A program made the translations under genes and the position numbers. DNA of 9,494 bases. Origin: Candidatus Saccharimonadota bacterium (GTDB lineage Bacteria > Patescibacteriota > Saccharimonadia > Saccharimonadales > Saccharimonadaceae). Under the pieces are notes generated by a model. It saw only the letters and a program-made list of their open reading frames with translations. It searched no databases and was not told the DNA's origin. The stretch spans positions 1 through 9,494 of the forward strand of contig CAJPSL010000010.1 in NCBI GenBank assembly GCA_905373315.1, written 5' to 3'. Position 1 is the stretch's first letter; every line of letters begins with the position of its first letter. Below are positions 1 through 5,326 of this stretch, one piece after another.

Positions 1-462
1 GGTCCGCTCCTTCATCAATACCATGATCTCCAGGTCATTGCCTGCCAGCCACCGAGTTTTGACACCGATGGAATTAAGCACTTCGATGATGCGGTTAACT
101 TCTTCAATGCGAGACACTCGCCGCAATGTCGTTTTGCCTTTGTTTAGCAAGCTAGCGCACAGCAAAGCCACGGCGGCATTTTTACTTGTTTTTACATCGA
201 TACTACCAGACAATTTGTGCCCACCCGAAACGCGGAAATTGATCTTACCGGTCTTGTTGAGCAGCATAATGTTATGGCTCAACACCTCTGAGATGCGCGA
301 CAACATTTCAAGACTGAGGTTTTGTTTGCCGCTTTCAATACGATTGATGGCACTCTGCGACGTTCCCAAAGCATCAGCTAATTGGGCCTGCGTCAGATTT
401 TTTCGTTGACGATTTTCCGCAATGAGCGTACCGATCTTTTGGATGTATCGATCTGTATTCAT
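1..462 (-). CDS. murA: XRE-type HTH domain fused to MurA (UDP-GlcNAc 1-carboxyvinyltransferase), 3' part cut by window edge
   Basis: I translated the minus strand from the ATG at 462; it stays open for 154 codons to the left edge. Residues about 6-65 form a classic XRE/HTH_3 domain: helix 2 reads LTQAQLADALG, the recognition helix TSQSAINRIESG, followed by SLEMLSRISEVL. From about residue 76 the protein matches the N terminus of MurA: FRVSGGHKLSGSIDV, then KTSKNAAVALLCASLL, then an RRVSRIEEVNRIIEVLNSIG stretch. K94-N95 align with the conserved Lys22-Asn23 of E. coli MurA. MurA transfers enolpyruvate from PEP to UDP-GlcNAc, the first committed step of peptidoglycan synthesis. MurA normally begins at the EPSP-synthase fold without a DNA-binding domain, so the fusion is unusual. 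The active-site loop with the fosfomycin-target cysteine lies outside the window. The start is supported by an extended -10 box ending 6 nt upstream; there is no Shine-Dalgarno site. The gene is divergent from glyA. The MurA assignment is strong although only about 80 residues of that domain are visible; another EPSP-synthase family member is possible. Confidence 0.86.
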   Translation of the reverse strand, partial: MNTDRYIQKIGTLIAENRQRKNLTQAQLADALGTSQSAINRIESGKQNLSLEMLSRISEVLSHNIMLLNKTGKINFRVSGGHKLSGSIDVKTSKNAAVALLCASLLNKGKTTLRRVSRIEEVNRIIEVLNSIGVKTRWLAGNDLEIMVLMKERT

Positions 463-468
463 GCCGGC

Positions 469-497
469 AGTATATCACAAATGATATAATAGTACAA
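469..497 (-). promoter_or_regulatory. Promoter of HTH-murA, extended -10, predicted leaderless
   Basis: On the minus strand TGA-TATACT occupies 477-469, an extended -10 (TGN plus hexamer). A weak -35 candidate, TTGTAC, lies at 497-492 with a 17-nt spacer. Only GCCGGC separates the -10 box from the ATG at 462, so the expected first transcribed base falls at or next to the start codon and the mRNA would be leaderless. Inferred from sequence only. Confidence 0.6.
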
Positions 498-507
498 ATG
501 GTATAAT
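471..507. promoter_or_regulatory. Candidate operator: palindrome plus direct repeat between murA and glyA
   Basis: An inverted repeat TATATCA-CAAA-TGATATA (471-488) has perfect 7-bp arms and a 4-nt centre. Overlapping it, a 15-nt unit occurs twice in direct orientation with a 17-nt period, at 476-490 and 493-507, with 13 of 15 positions identical (core ACAAATG-TATAAT). The elements cover the -10 box of HTH-murA, its -35 candidate and the -10 box of glyA. XRE-type proteins usually bind such dyads as dimers and often repress their own gene, so autoregulation by the HTH-MurA fusion is a reasonable inference. AT-rich promoter sequence can form weak dyads by chance. Confidence 0.42.
499..507 (+). 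promoter_or_regulatory. Promoter of glyA, extended -10
   Basis: TGG-TATAAT at 499-507 is a perfect -10 hexamer with a TGN extension; no good -35 is visible about 17 nt upstream. Transcription would begin near 514 and leave about 17 nt of leader carrying the glyA Shine-Dalgarno AGGAG (518-522). A second TATAAT at 485-490 lacks the TGN extension and is the weaker choice. Confidence 0.6.
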
Positions 508-530
508 GGGGTTATATAGGAGAAATTGAC

Positions 531-1799
531 ATGGAAGATCAAGCAATTGAACGACTCATCGCTGCGGAAATTAAGCGACAGCAAACGGGACTGGAGCTCA
601 TCCCCAGCGAAAACTACGTTTCACCAGACGTGCTCAAGGCGCTGGGTAGCGTGTTTACCAACAAATACTCTGAAGGCTACCCTGGCCGACGGTACTATGG
701 CGGGCAGCATAACACCGATCAAATTGAACAGCTGGCAATTGACCGTGCCAAGCAACTGTTTGGCGCTGACCATGCCAATGTTCAGCCACACTCCGGCGCC
801 CAAGCCAACGAGGCGGTATATTATGCATGGTGCGAGCCAGGCGACACCATTCTGGCGATGGATTTGGCGCACGGCGGACACCTGACGCATGGCGCACCAG
901 TCACCCGCTCAGCCCGCGAATACAATTTTGTCCGCTACGGCATCAAGGATGTCGAGACTGGCGAAATTGACTATGAAGAAATTCGCCGTTTGGCGCTGAA
1001 ACATCGACCAAAGATCATCTTGGCAGGCTTTTCGGCCTACCCACGAGAGCTGGATTATGCTAAGTTTGCTGAGATTGGACGCGAAGTCGGCGCCATGCTG
1101 ATGGCAGATATGAGCCACATCGCTGGACTAATCGTCGGCGGTCAAGCCAACAATCCGTTTGACTATGGCTTTCACGTTATCACCACTACCACGCACAAAA
1201 CCTTGCGCGGCCCGCGTGGCGGCCTGATTCTGTCAAAAGGTGTGGTCGGCAATCCTTTGAAGCGACCAGAAAAAACCTTAGAAAACTTGCCAATACTGAT
1301 TGACCGGGCGGTCTTCCCTGGCACTCAAGGTGGCCCACACATGCACACCATCGCCGCCAAGGCAGTGGCCTTCGGTGAGGCGTTACGCCCAGAATTTACA
1401 GAATACGCCCAGCAAATCGTAAAGAATGCGGCCGTACTGGCAGATGAGCTGAAACGCGGCGGCCTAAAATTGGTAACAGGCGGTACCAGTAACCACTTGG
1501 TGCTGGCAGATGTTTATGGCAGCTTTGGCATTGATGGCAAAGCTGCCCAGGAGCGGCTGGAGGCTAGTGGCATCACCACCAACGCCAACGCCATCCCGAA
1601 CGACACCCTGCCGCCTTTCCGCCCGAGCGGTTTGCGCCTTGGTACACCAGCAGTAACGACGCGCGGCATGAAAGAAAATGAAACCAAGCAAATTGCCGAG
1701 CTGATCATTGCAGCAATTCAGACCGATGACCCAAGTGTCCATGCTGAACTGAAACAGAAAACTGAGTCTTTAGCAAAGAGCTTTCCGCTTCCTTACTAG
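531..1799 (+). CDS. glyA: Serine hydroxymethyltransferase
   Basis: This 422-aa cytoplasmic PLP enzyme interconverts serine and glycine with transfer of a one-carbon unit to tetrahydrofolate. The full length is typical of bacterial SHMT. Visible family signatures are the N-terminal LELIPSENYVSPDVL (21-35) and YSEGYPGRRYYGG (46-58), the HSGAQAN cofactor region (87-93), DMSHIAGLIVGG (193-204) and the PLP-lysine block ITTTTHKTLRGPRGG (217-231), where K223 is the expected Schiff-base lysine. Near the C terminus RPSGLRLGTPAVTTRG (364-379) matches the conserved substrate-carboxylate arginine region. The ATG at 531 has AGGAG at 518-522, 8 nt away, so this gene uses a normal Shine-Dalgarno start, unlike several neighbours. 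It is transcribed away from HTH-murA from a shared intergenic region and is followed by a strong terminator, so it is probably monocistronic. Identification is secure. Confidence 0.98.
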   Translation: MEDQAIERLIAAEIKRQQTGLELIPSENYVSPDVLKALGSVFTNKYSEGYPGRRYYGGQHNTDQIEQLAIDRAKQLFGADHANVQPHSGAQANEAVYYAWCEPGDTILAMDLAHGGHLTHGAPVTRSAREYNFVRYGIKDVETGEIDYEEIRRLALKHRPKIILAGFSAYPRELDYAKFAEIGREVGAMLMADMSHIAGLIVGGQANNPFDYGFHVITTTTHKTLRGPRGGLILSKGVVGNPLKRPEKTLENLPILIDRAVFPGTQGGPHMHTIAAKAVAFGEALRPEFTEYAQQIVKNAAVLADELKRGGLKLVTGGTSNHLVLADVYGSFGIDGKAAQERLEASGITTNANAIPNDTLPPFRPSGLRLGTPAVTTRGMKENETKQIAELIIAAIQTDDPSVHAELKQKTESLAKSFPLPY

Positions 1800-1811
1800 A
1801 ATCTCAATATA

Positions 1812-1846
1812 CATTAAAAATCCCGGTGATCCCGGGATTTTTAATG
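1812..1846. terminator. Bidirectional intrinsic terminator between glyA and the major pilin gene
   Basis: A perfect 15-bp stem pairs 1812-1826 (CATTAAAAATCCCGG) with 1832-1846 around the loop TGATC. The GC-rich core is flanked by A- and T-runs on both sides, so each strand reads stem followed by U-tract. It sits between the convergent ends of glyA (1799) and the pilin gene (1862) and would terminate both. Confidence 0.9.
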
Positions 1847-1861
1847 ACTGCATATGTCAGA

Positions 1862-2290
1862 CTAACATTTACCAGTAGTAATGCTCTTTACACCAGCAGG
1901 ATCGTTGTTACCAGCAACTTGCTTGTAGTACTCAACTTTGACACCAGAAGGTTTACCACCGTCCTGACATACCGTGTACTTGTATTTGTCGTGGTCAGTG
2001 TTTGGGTCGGCTGTTGCACTAACCTTGGTTGTATCAGCAGCTGCACCGCTTAGTTTGACAGTCTCAAATGTGAGAAGGTCTGAGTGTGCAGGCCACGCGT
2101 CTTTCTCTGAGTTGTAAGATGCTGCTGCGTTGACGAGGTTGCGTGCGTTTGATTGACGTTCGTCGTCACGTGCTTTTTGTGTTACACCGTTGTAGGCAAC
2201 GATTGAGATTGCTGCCAAAATCGCGATAACAACGATCACGATCAAGAGCTCAACAAGTGTGAAACCTTTAGTTTTGTTTGAAGAAATCAT
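1862..2290 (-). CDS. Type IV major pilin-like prepilin (PilA/PilE type)
   Basis: This 142-aa protein has a canonical class III signal peptide: a 9-residue basic leader (MISSNKTKG), the prepilin peptidase site G9/F10, Glu at mature position +5, and a hydrophobic helix from FTLVELLIVIVVIAILAAIS onward. The following segment (AYNGVTQKARDDERQSNARN) is the amphipathic helix usual in pilins. The C-terminal domain is small and has two cysteines, C108 and C142 (the last residue), likely closing a disulfide loop. It would be cleaved and N-methylated by a prepilin peptidase and assembled into a filament from the cytoplasmic membrane. It is the most likely major pilin of the cluster because it has its own promoter, a strong Shine-Dalgarno (AGGGGG, 2306-2301, 10 nt before the ATG) and a dedicated terminator. 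It lies 81 nt after the three-gene pilin operon. The role as major rather than minor subunit is inference. Confidence 0.9.
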   Translation of the reverse strand: MISSNKTKGFTLVELLIVIVVIAILAAISIVAYNGVTQKARDDERQSNARNLVNAAASYNSEKDAWPAHSDLLTFETVKLSGAAADTTKVSATADPNTDHDKYKYTVCQDGGKPSGVKVEYYKQVAGNNDPAGVKSITTGKC

Positions 2291-2334
2291 TTCTGATTTG
2301 CCCCCTATTTTTGGTTAAGTTATTAACAATTTTG

Positions 2335-2363
2335 ATTGTATCAGAGCGGTTTTAAAAACACAA
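2335..2363 (-). promoter_or_regulatory. Promoter of the major pilin-like gene
   Basis: On the minus strand TGA-TACAAT (2343-2335) is an extended -10. TTGTGT (2363-2358) sits 17 nt upstream as a weak -35. Transcription would begin near 2328, giving a leader of about 38 nt containing the AGGGGG ribosome-binding site. This separates the gene from the upstream pilin genes, although read-through is possible since no clear terminator is visible in 2291-2371. Confidence 0.5.
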
Positions 2364-2371
2364 GCATTTTA

Positions 2372-2995
2372 TCACTGTGCGTTGAGTGACCGAGCATACA
2401 TGATGCCAGTGTAGCTAATTTCACTGCCTGCGACTTGGCGTTTAGCTGTCAATTTGATCCTGACAGCACTCGGTTCAGAGCTGGAAATATTGATATAGTC
2501 AATCTGTAAATCAGTTGCAGAATTTGACGACATCACCGTTTCTGTCTTTGGACGCTGCCAGGTATTTGGTGAGGTTTGACAGGCGTTCATGGAAACTTTT
2601 CTCATGAGCTTTGAGCCGGAGACTGAATATTCCAAATTGTATGACAAGGCTTCTTCGAGAAGTAGCCCAGCGCTCGCCACTGAACAGTCCTTTTTGACCA
2701 GTCGCCGGTCGGTTGCTAGTGGGTTTTTGTTGGTGACAAAATTATTGGTACTTAGCGCAAATGATGAATCAGGATTGATAACCAGACTAGTACGCACATC
2801 TTCTTCCATACGATCCAGCACCGCCTGCACTTCGTTTTGCAGCTGAGAACGAGCAGTCGTGCGCATGGACTCCGTCGTCAAACTGATAACGATACCAACG
2901 ATACCCGCCAAAATGATGATTACCAACGGCGATATCACTAACATCTCTACCAGCGTGAAACCGCGCTGAGACTTACTGTGAGACATAGACCGCAT
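2372..2995 (-). CDS. Minor prepilin with N-terminal methylation motif (PilW/GspJ-like)
   Basis: I place the start at the ATG at 2995, giving 207 aa, because AAAGGAAG (3009-3002) lies at good Shine-Dalgarno distance; an ATG at 3022 is in frame but lacks such a site, and one at 2986 is also possible. The 12-residue leader MRSMSHSKSQRG precedes the prepilin peptidase site G12/F13 and FTLVEMLV, with Glu at +5 and a hydrophobic helix. An unusual Pro (ISPLV) sits in the middle of this helix. The mature part is larger than a major pilin and contains two cysteines. Its start overlaps the end of the previous pilin gene by 23 nt, indicating translational coupling. Larger size and last place in a minor-pilin operon resemble PilW/GspJ-type subunits that prime the filament tip, but the exact type is inferred, not shown. 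Confidence 0.82.
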   Translation of the reverse strand: MRSMSHSKSQRGFTLVEMLVISPLVIIILAGIVGIVISLTTESMRTTARSQLQNEVQAVLDRMEEDVRTSLVINPDSSFALSTNNFVTNKNPLATDRRLVKKDCSVASAGLLLEEALSYNLEYSVSGSKLMRKVSMNACQTSPNTWQRPKTETVMSSNSATDLQIDYINISSSEPSAVRIKLTAKRQVAGSEISYTGIMYARSLNAQ

Positions 2996-3347
2996 GAGAA
3001 ACTTCCTTTGCTGGATTGTCATATTTGGCAGTGGCCGTCACGCGCATCACGCCAACGTTTGACTGAACACGGCAACGCTTAAGCGTGATATTTACCGTTC
3101 CGAGCAGCGCATTGTTACGAGTGATGGTCTGTTCAGGGTAAGATGAACCAAAGCAGAGTTGCGATATCTCTTGATAAGTGCCTTCAGACCGCAGCACTTC
3201 GTACGCCAAAGTGCTGGCCTCCGACAATTTGCGGGCATCACTACCGCGAAACACCACTACCTGGTACAGCTGATAGCCACTGATGATGAAGAGTGATGCA
3301 ACAAACAACGTAATCATCAGTTCGACGACGGTAAAACCTTTTCTCAT
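2973..3347 (-). CDS. Minor prepilin with N-terminal methylation motif (PilV/GspI-like size)
   Basis: The likely start is the ATG at 3347, giving 124 aa, rather than an in-frame ATG at 3374. It forms TGATG with the stop of the upstream pilin gene (1-nt overlap, translational coupling) and leaves the short leader MRKG typical of prepilins. The peptidase site is G4/F5 in MRKGFTVVEL, with Glu at +5 and a hydrophobic helix to about residue 28 (LMITLFVASLFIISGYQLY). The mature domain is short, with two cysteines (SQLCFG and LKRCRV). It is probably a minor subunit of the same pilus as its neighbours, inserted in the cytoplasmic membrane before assembly. The PilV/GspI comparison rests only on size and order. 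Confidence 0.82.
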   Translation of the reverse strand: MRKGFTVVELMITLFVASLFIISGYQLYQVVVFRGSDARKLSEASTLAYEVLRSEGTYQEISQLCFGSSYPEQTITRNNALLGTVNITLKRCRVQSNVGVMRVTATAKYDNPAKEVSHAVYVSQ

Positions 3348-3937
3348 CACCTGCTCTTCTCCACTACTTTCCATTCATTAGGTTGACCCTCGAGATGATA
3401 CATGATGATGTAACCCTGGCATTCGTCAGTCAGTGTGATGCAGCGGTTGCCTGAACGGTTGATAGCAAAGTACGCGTACACACCGTTGGCGTAACCTGAT
3501 GGTTTATGAGTATTATAGTCGCTGGTGTAAGACATCAGCATTGAGCGATTTAGTGGAGTCGAGTGTGATCCATACTGCAAAACACCAGCGGAGACAAACT
3601 TCTCTCCTGGCAGCGGACCCTTCTTTGCAGCATCTGGTAGTTCGGAAAATATTTGATCGAAAAGTGCGTCAGTCATGGCGCTACCGCCCGCACCATTGAC
3701 CGCATGCGCTGGATAGCTACCAGCTGATTTGATGATATTGTTTGATGAATCACGCAGTTCGCGAGGATATAATGATTCTAGATAATTTTGAATGGTTGTG
3801 ATATCACCCTCACGTGTTTTGTCACGAGTTGAAACTTGATATGACCGAAAACTAACGGTACCGATGGCCAGCAAAATAGCCATGATAGCCATCACAATAA
3901 TCACTTCCACAACCGTGAAACCAGTTCGTCGACTCAT
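3347..3937 (-). CDS. Prepilin-like protein (type IV pilin/GspG-like N terminus)
   Basis: This 196-aa protein has the leader MSRRTG, the peptidase site G6/F7, and FTVVEVIIVMAIMAILLAIG with Glu at +5, followed by an amphipathic stretch (RSYQVSTRDKTREGDITTIQ) resembling the helix of pilins and GspG-type pseudopilins. The C-terminal part includes GVYAYFAINRSGNRC, and its only two cysteines are C166 and C173, six residues apart, a possible tight disulfide loop. It is first in a run of three tightly packed prepilin genes and starts 37 nt after murB. A candidate promoter places the transcription start at the ATG; co-transcription with murB is also possible. The start at 3937 is favoured because it gives a short leader and no Shine-Dalgarno is needed. 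Function as a structural pilus subunit is inferred from the signal and neighbours. Confidence 0.84.
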   Translation of the reverse strand: MSRRTGFTVVEVIIVMAIMAILLAIGTVSFRSYQVSTRDKTREGDITTIQNYLESLYPRELRDSSNNIIKSAGSYPAHAVNGAGGSAMTDALFDQIFSELPDAAKKGPLPGEKFVSAGVLQYGSHSTPLNRSMLMSYTSDYNTHKPSGYANGVYAYFAINRSGNRCITLTDECQGYIIMYHLEGQPNEWKVVEKSR

Positions 3938-3943
3938 AGTATA

Positions 3944-3972
3944 AGCATAACCAGAAATGGTCGTCAGTGCAA
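3944..3972 (-). promoter_or_regulatory. Candidate promoter of the three-gene prepilin operon
   Basis: On the minus strand TTGCAC (3972-3967) and TATGCT (3949-3944) are separated by exactly 17 nt. The -10 ends 6 nt before the ATG at 3937, the same spacing as in two other predicted leaderless promoters here. The TATACT at 3943-3938 is adjacent to the ATG and too close to be its -10. The -35 is weak. Confidence 0.4.
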
Positions 3973-3974
3973 GC

Positions 3975-4994
3975 CTATAATTCTAATGGCTCTTGCTCAA
4001 TGCGGACATGAAATTGATCATACACTGCCTGGATGATGGCTTGGCGAGCAGATTCGAGGTCATGATAGGTTGCGGCATGAGGATTGGTCAGTACTAACGC
4101 GTTTTTGTCATGAATTTTCATGTTGTGAAGCTCTTTGCCGCGGAAGCCCGCTTGATCGATCAGCCAACCAGTTGGAATTTTATAAGTCCCATCTGGCATA
4201 GCGTAGTTTGGCACATCAGGGTGAGTTTGACGAATCGCATCCAGCATCTCTTGACTGACCATGGCATTCTTAAAGAATGAGCCGCTGTTAGGCGTCACGG
4301 TCGGATCGGGCAGTTTGTCACGCCGAATAGCAATAACCGCCTGACGAATGGCTGCCGGGGTGTAATTGGTGATGTGATGTTCATCGAGATATCGCTGCAA
4401 ACCAGCGTAAAATGGCGGCTGTGGAGCGCGGCGTGACAAGCGAATAATGATGGCCGTGATGCAATAGCGACCCATCTGTGAGCCACGAAAAATACTGTGG
4501 CGGTAAGAAAAATGACATGCCTCAGCAGGCAACACAACCATGGCGTCTGTAGCTGAATCATATGCCTCAACCTCCACTAAGGTATCTGCTATCTCCTGCC
4601 CATAGGCACCAACGTTCTGCACTGGCGCAGCTCCAGCCGTACCAGGGATGGCAGACATCGCCTCAATCCCACTCAGGCCCATGTCTACCGTTCGCGCCAC
4701 CACTTCGTCCCAAACTTCACCAGCGCCAATTTTGAGCGTTACTGATTGCTCATCTTCTGACACAACCTCAAAACCCTTGATACGATTGAGTAGCACAACA
4801 CCCTCAAAACCCTCATCTTTGGCGATCACATTACTGCCGCCACCCAACACAAAAACTGGCAACTGGCGCGACTGGGCATCGTGATATATCTGTGGAATCT
4901 CCTCCGCTGTCGTGGCCTCTGTCAAAAAGCGTGCGCTACCGCCCACTTGCATGGTGGTGTATTGTTTGAGAGAAATGTCTGTGGAAATATTCAT
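3975..4994 (-). CDS. murB: UDP-N-acetylenolpyruvoylglucosamine reductase, type I MurB
   Basis: This 339-aa cytoplasmic flavoenzyme reduces enolpyruvyl-UDP-GlcNAc with NADPH to UDP-N-acetylmuramate, the step after MurA. The N-terminal FAD-binding domain shows FVLGGGSNVIAKDEGF (48-63) and IEAMSAIPGTAGAAPVQNVG (110-129). The insert SYRHSIFRG (163-171) and the length near 340 aa identify the E. coli-like type I enzyme. The catalytic serine block is PNSGSFFKN (235-243), with S239 aligning to E. coli Ser229. R165 aligns to Arg159, and E333 near the C terminus (VRIEQE) to Glu325. The protein ends soon after that glutamate and so lacks the short C-terminal tail of the E. coli enzyme. An extended -10 ends 8 nt before the ATG, so the mRNA should be nearly leaderless; no Shine-Dalgarno is present. 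The prepilin genes follow 37 nt downstream on the same strand. Confidence 0.96.
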   Translation of the reverse strand: MNISTDISLKQYTTMQVGGSARFLTEATTAEEIPQIYHDAQSRQLPVFVLGGGSNVIAKDEGFEGVVLLNRIKGFEVVSEDEQSVTLKIGAGEVWDEVVARTVDMGLSGIEAMSAIPGTAGAAPVQNVGAYGQEIADTLVEVEAYDSATDAMVVLPAEACHFSYRHSIFRGSQMGRYCITAIIIRLSRRAPQPPFYAGLQRYLDEHHITNYTPAAIRQAVIAIRRDKLPDPTVTPNSGSFFKNAMVSQEMLDAIRQTHPDVPNYAMPDGTYKIPTGWLIDQAGFRGKELHNMKIHDKNALVLTNPHAATYHDLESARQAIIQAVYDQFHVRIEQEPLEL

Positions 4995-5002
4995 ATGGTG
5001 AT

Positions 5003-5031
5003 ATTATACCACCCTTGATATACTGTGTCAT
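5003..5031 (-). promoter_or_regulatory. Promoter of murB, predicted near-leaderless
   Basis: On the minus strand ATGACA (5031-5026, 5 of 6 matches to the -35 consensus) and TATAAT (5008-5003) are separated by 17 nt, with TGG in front of the -10 (extended). The expected transcription start, near 4996, is 0-3 nt before the murB ATG at 4994. This is the best full promoter in the window. Confidence 0.75.
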
Positions 5032-5059
5032 TTTCATCAAATGATAAGTATGGTATAAT
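5031..5059 (+). promoter_or_regulatory. Promoter of the tRNA-Arg pair
   Basis: TGG-TATAAT at 5051-5059 is a perfect extended -10; TTTTCA (5031-5036, 4 of 6 matches) is 17 nt upstream as -35. Transcription would begin near 5066, about 6 nt before the first tRNA. It lies back to back with the divergent murB promoter, the two -35 boxes sharing base 5031. A second extended -10, TGATATACT, occurs on the plus strand at 5016-5024 but has no -35. Confidence 0.65.
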
Positions 5060-5071
5060 TTAACTCGGTAT

Positions 5072-5148
5072 GCACCCGTAGCTCAGCGGATTAGAGTACT
5101 TGGCTTCGAACCAAGGGGTCGCAGGTTCGAATCCTGCCGGGTGTACCA
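5072..5148 (+). tRNA. tRNA-Arg (anticodon UCG)
   Basis: This is a 77-nt cloverleaf. The acceptor GCACCCG pairs with CGGGTGT, the D arm is TAGCTCAGCGGATTAGAGTA, the anticodon stem CTTGG/CCAAG encloses the loop CTTCGAA (anticodon UCG, reading CGA-type codons), and the T arm is GCAGGTTCGAATCCTGC. The discriminator is A and the 3' CCA is encoded. The first acceptor pair is G1-U72 rather than G-C. Confidence 0.96.
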
Positions 5149-5192
5149 TATTCGTCATCATCACCTTGAAATCTTTACTGACGAGTTGACAC

Positions 5193-5269
5193 GCCCCGTT
5201 AGCTCAACTGGATAGAGCATCGGTTTCCGGTACCGAAGGTTGCAGGTTCGACTCCTGTGCGGGGTACCA
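5193..5269 (+). tRNA. tRNA-Arg (anticodon CCG)
   Basis: This is a 77-nt cloverleaf. The acceptor GCCCCGT pairs with GCGGGGT, the D arm is TAGCTCAACTGGATAGAGCA, the anticodon stem TCGGT/ACCGA encloses the loop TTCCGGT (anticodon CCG, reading CGG), and the T arm is GCAGGTTCGACTCCTGT. The discriminator is A and CCA is encoded. G-U wobbles occur at both ends of the acceptor stem (1:72 and 7:66). It lies 44 nt after the UCG tRNA-Arg and is probably co-transcribed with it; the spacer holds no gene. Confidence 0.96.
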
Positions 5270-5284
5270 CACATGATACTCAGG

Positions 5285-5313
5285 CCTCTGTATATAGATT
5301 ACAGAGGTTTTTT
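5285..5313 (+). terminator. Intrinsic terminator of the tRNA-Arg transcript
   Basis: The 8-bp stem CCTCTGTA (5285-5292) / TACAGAGG (5300-5307) with a 7-nt loop is followed by six T residues (5308-5313). It lies 16 nt after the second tRNA. On the minus strand, where the AAA+ gene ends at 5327, the hairpin is not followed by a T-run, so it is mainly a plus-strand terminator. Confidence 0.85.
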
Positions 5314-5326
5314 GATGCCTCAAATT

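Noticed and set aside
23..409. Plus-strand open frame of 128 codons at the left edge
   Set aside because: It is the antisense shadow of the HTH-MurA coding region, which has clear domain matches on the minus strand; the plus frame has no recognisable domain or start signal.
485..490. First TATAAT upstream of glyA as the main -10
   Set aside because: It lacks the TGN extension and a -35, and lies within the palindrome; the TATAAT at 502-507 has the extension and fits the leader with the Shine-Dalgarno.
3348..3374. Longer start for the second prepilin (ATG at 3374)
   Set aside because: It would give a 13-residue acidic leader (MESSGEEQV-), atypical for prepilins, which have short basic leaders; the TGATG junction at 3349-3345 gives MRKG.
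5152..5184. 6-bp inverted repeat TCGTCA/TGACGA between the two tRNAs
   Set aside because: The loop is 21 nt with no T-run; it may help tRNA processing but is too weak to call a terminator or a regulatory site.
5186..5191. TTGACA just before the second tRNA as a separate promoter
   Set aside because: A matching -10 would have to lie inside the tRNA sequence, and none is present; co-transcription with the first tRNA is simpler.
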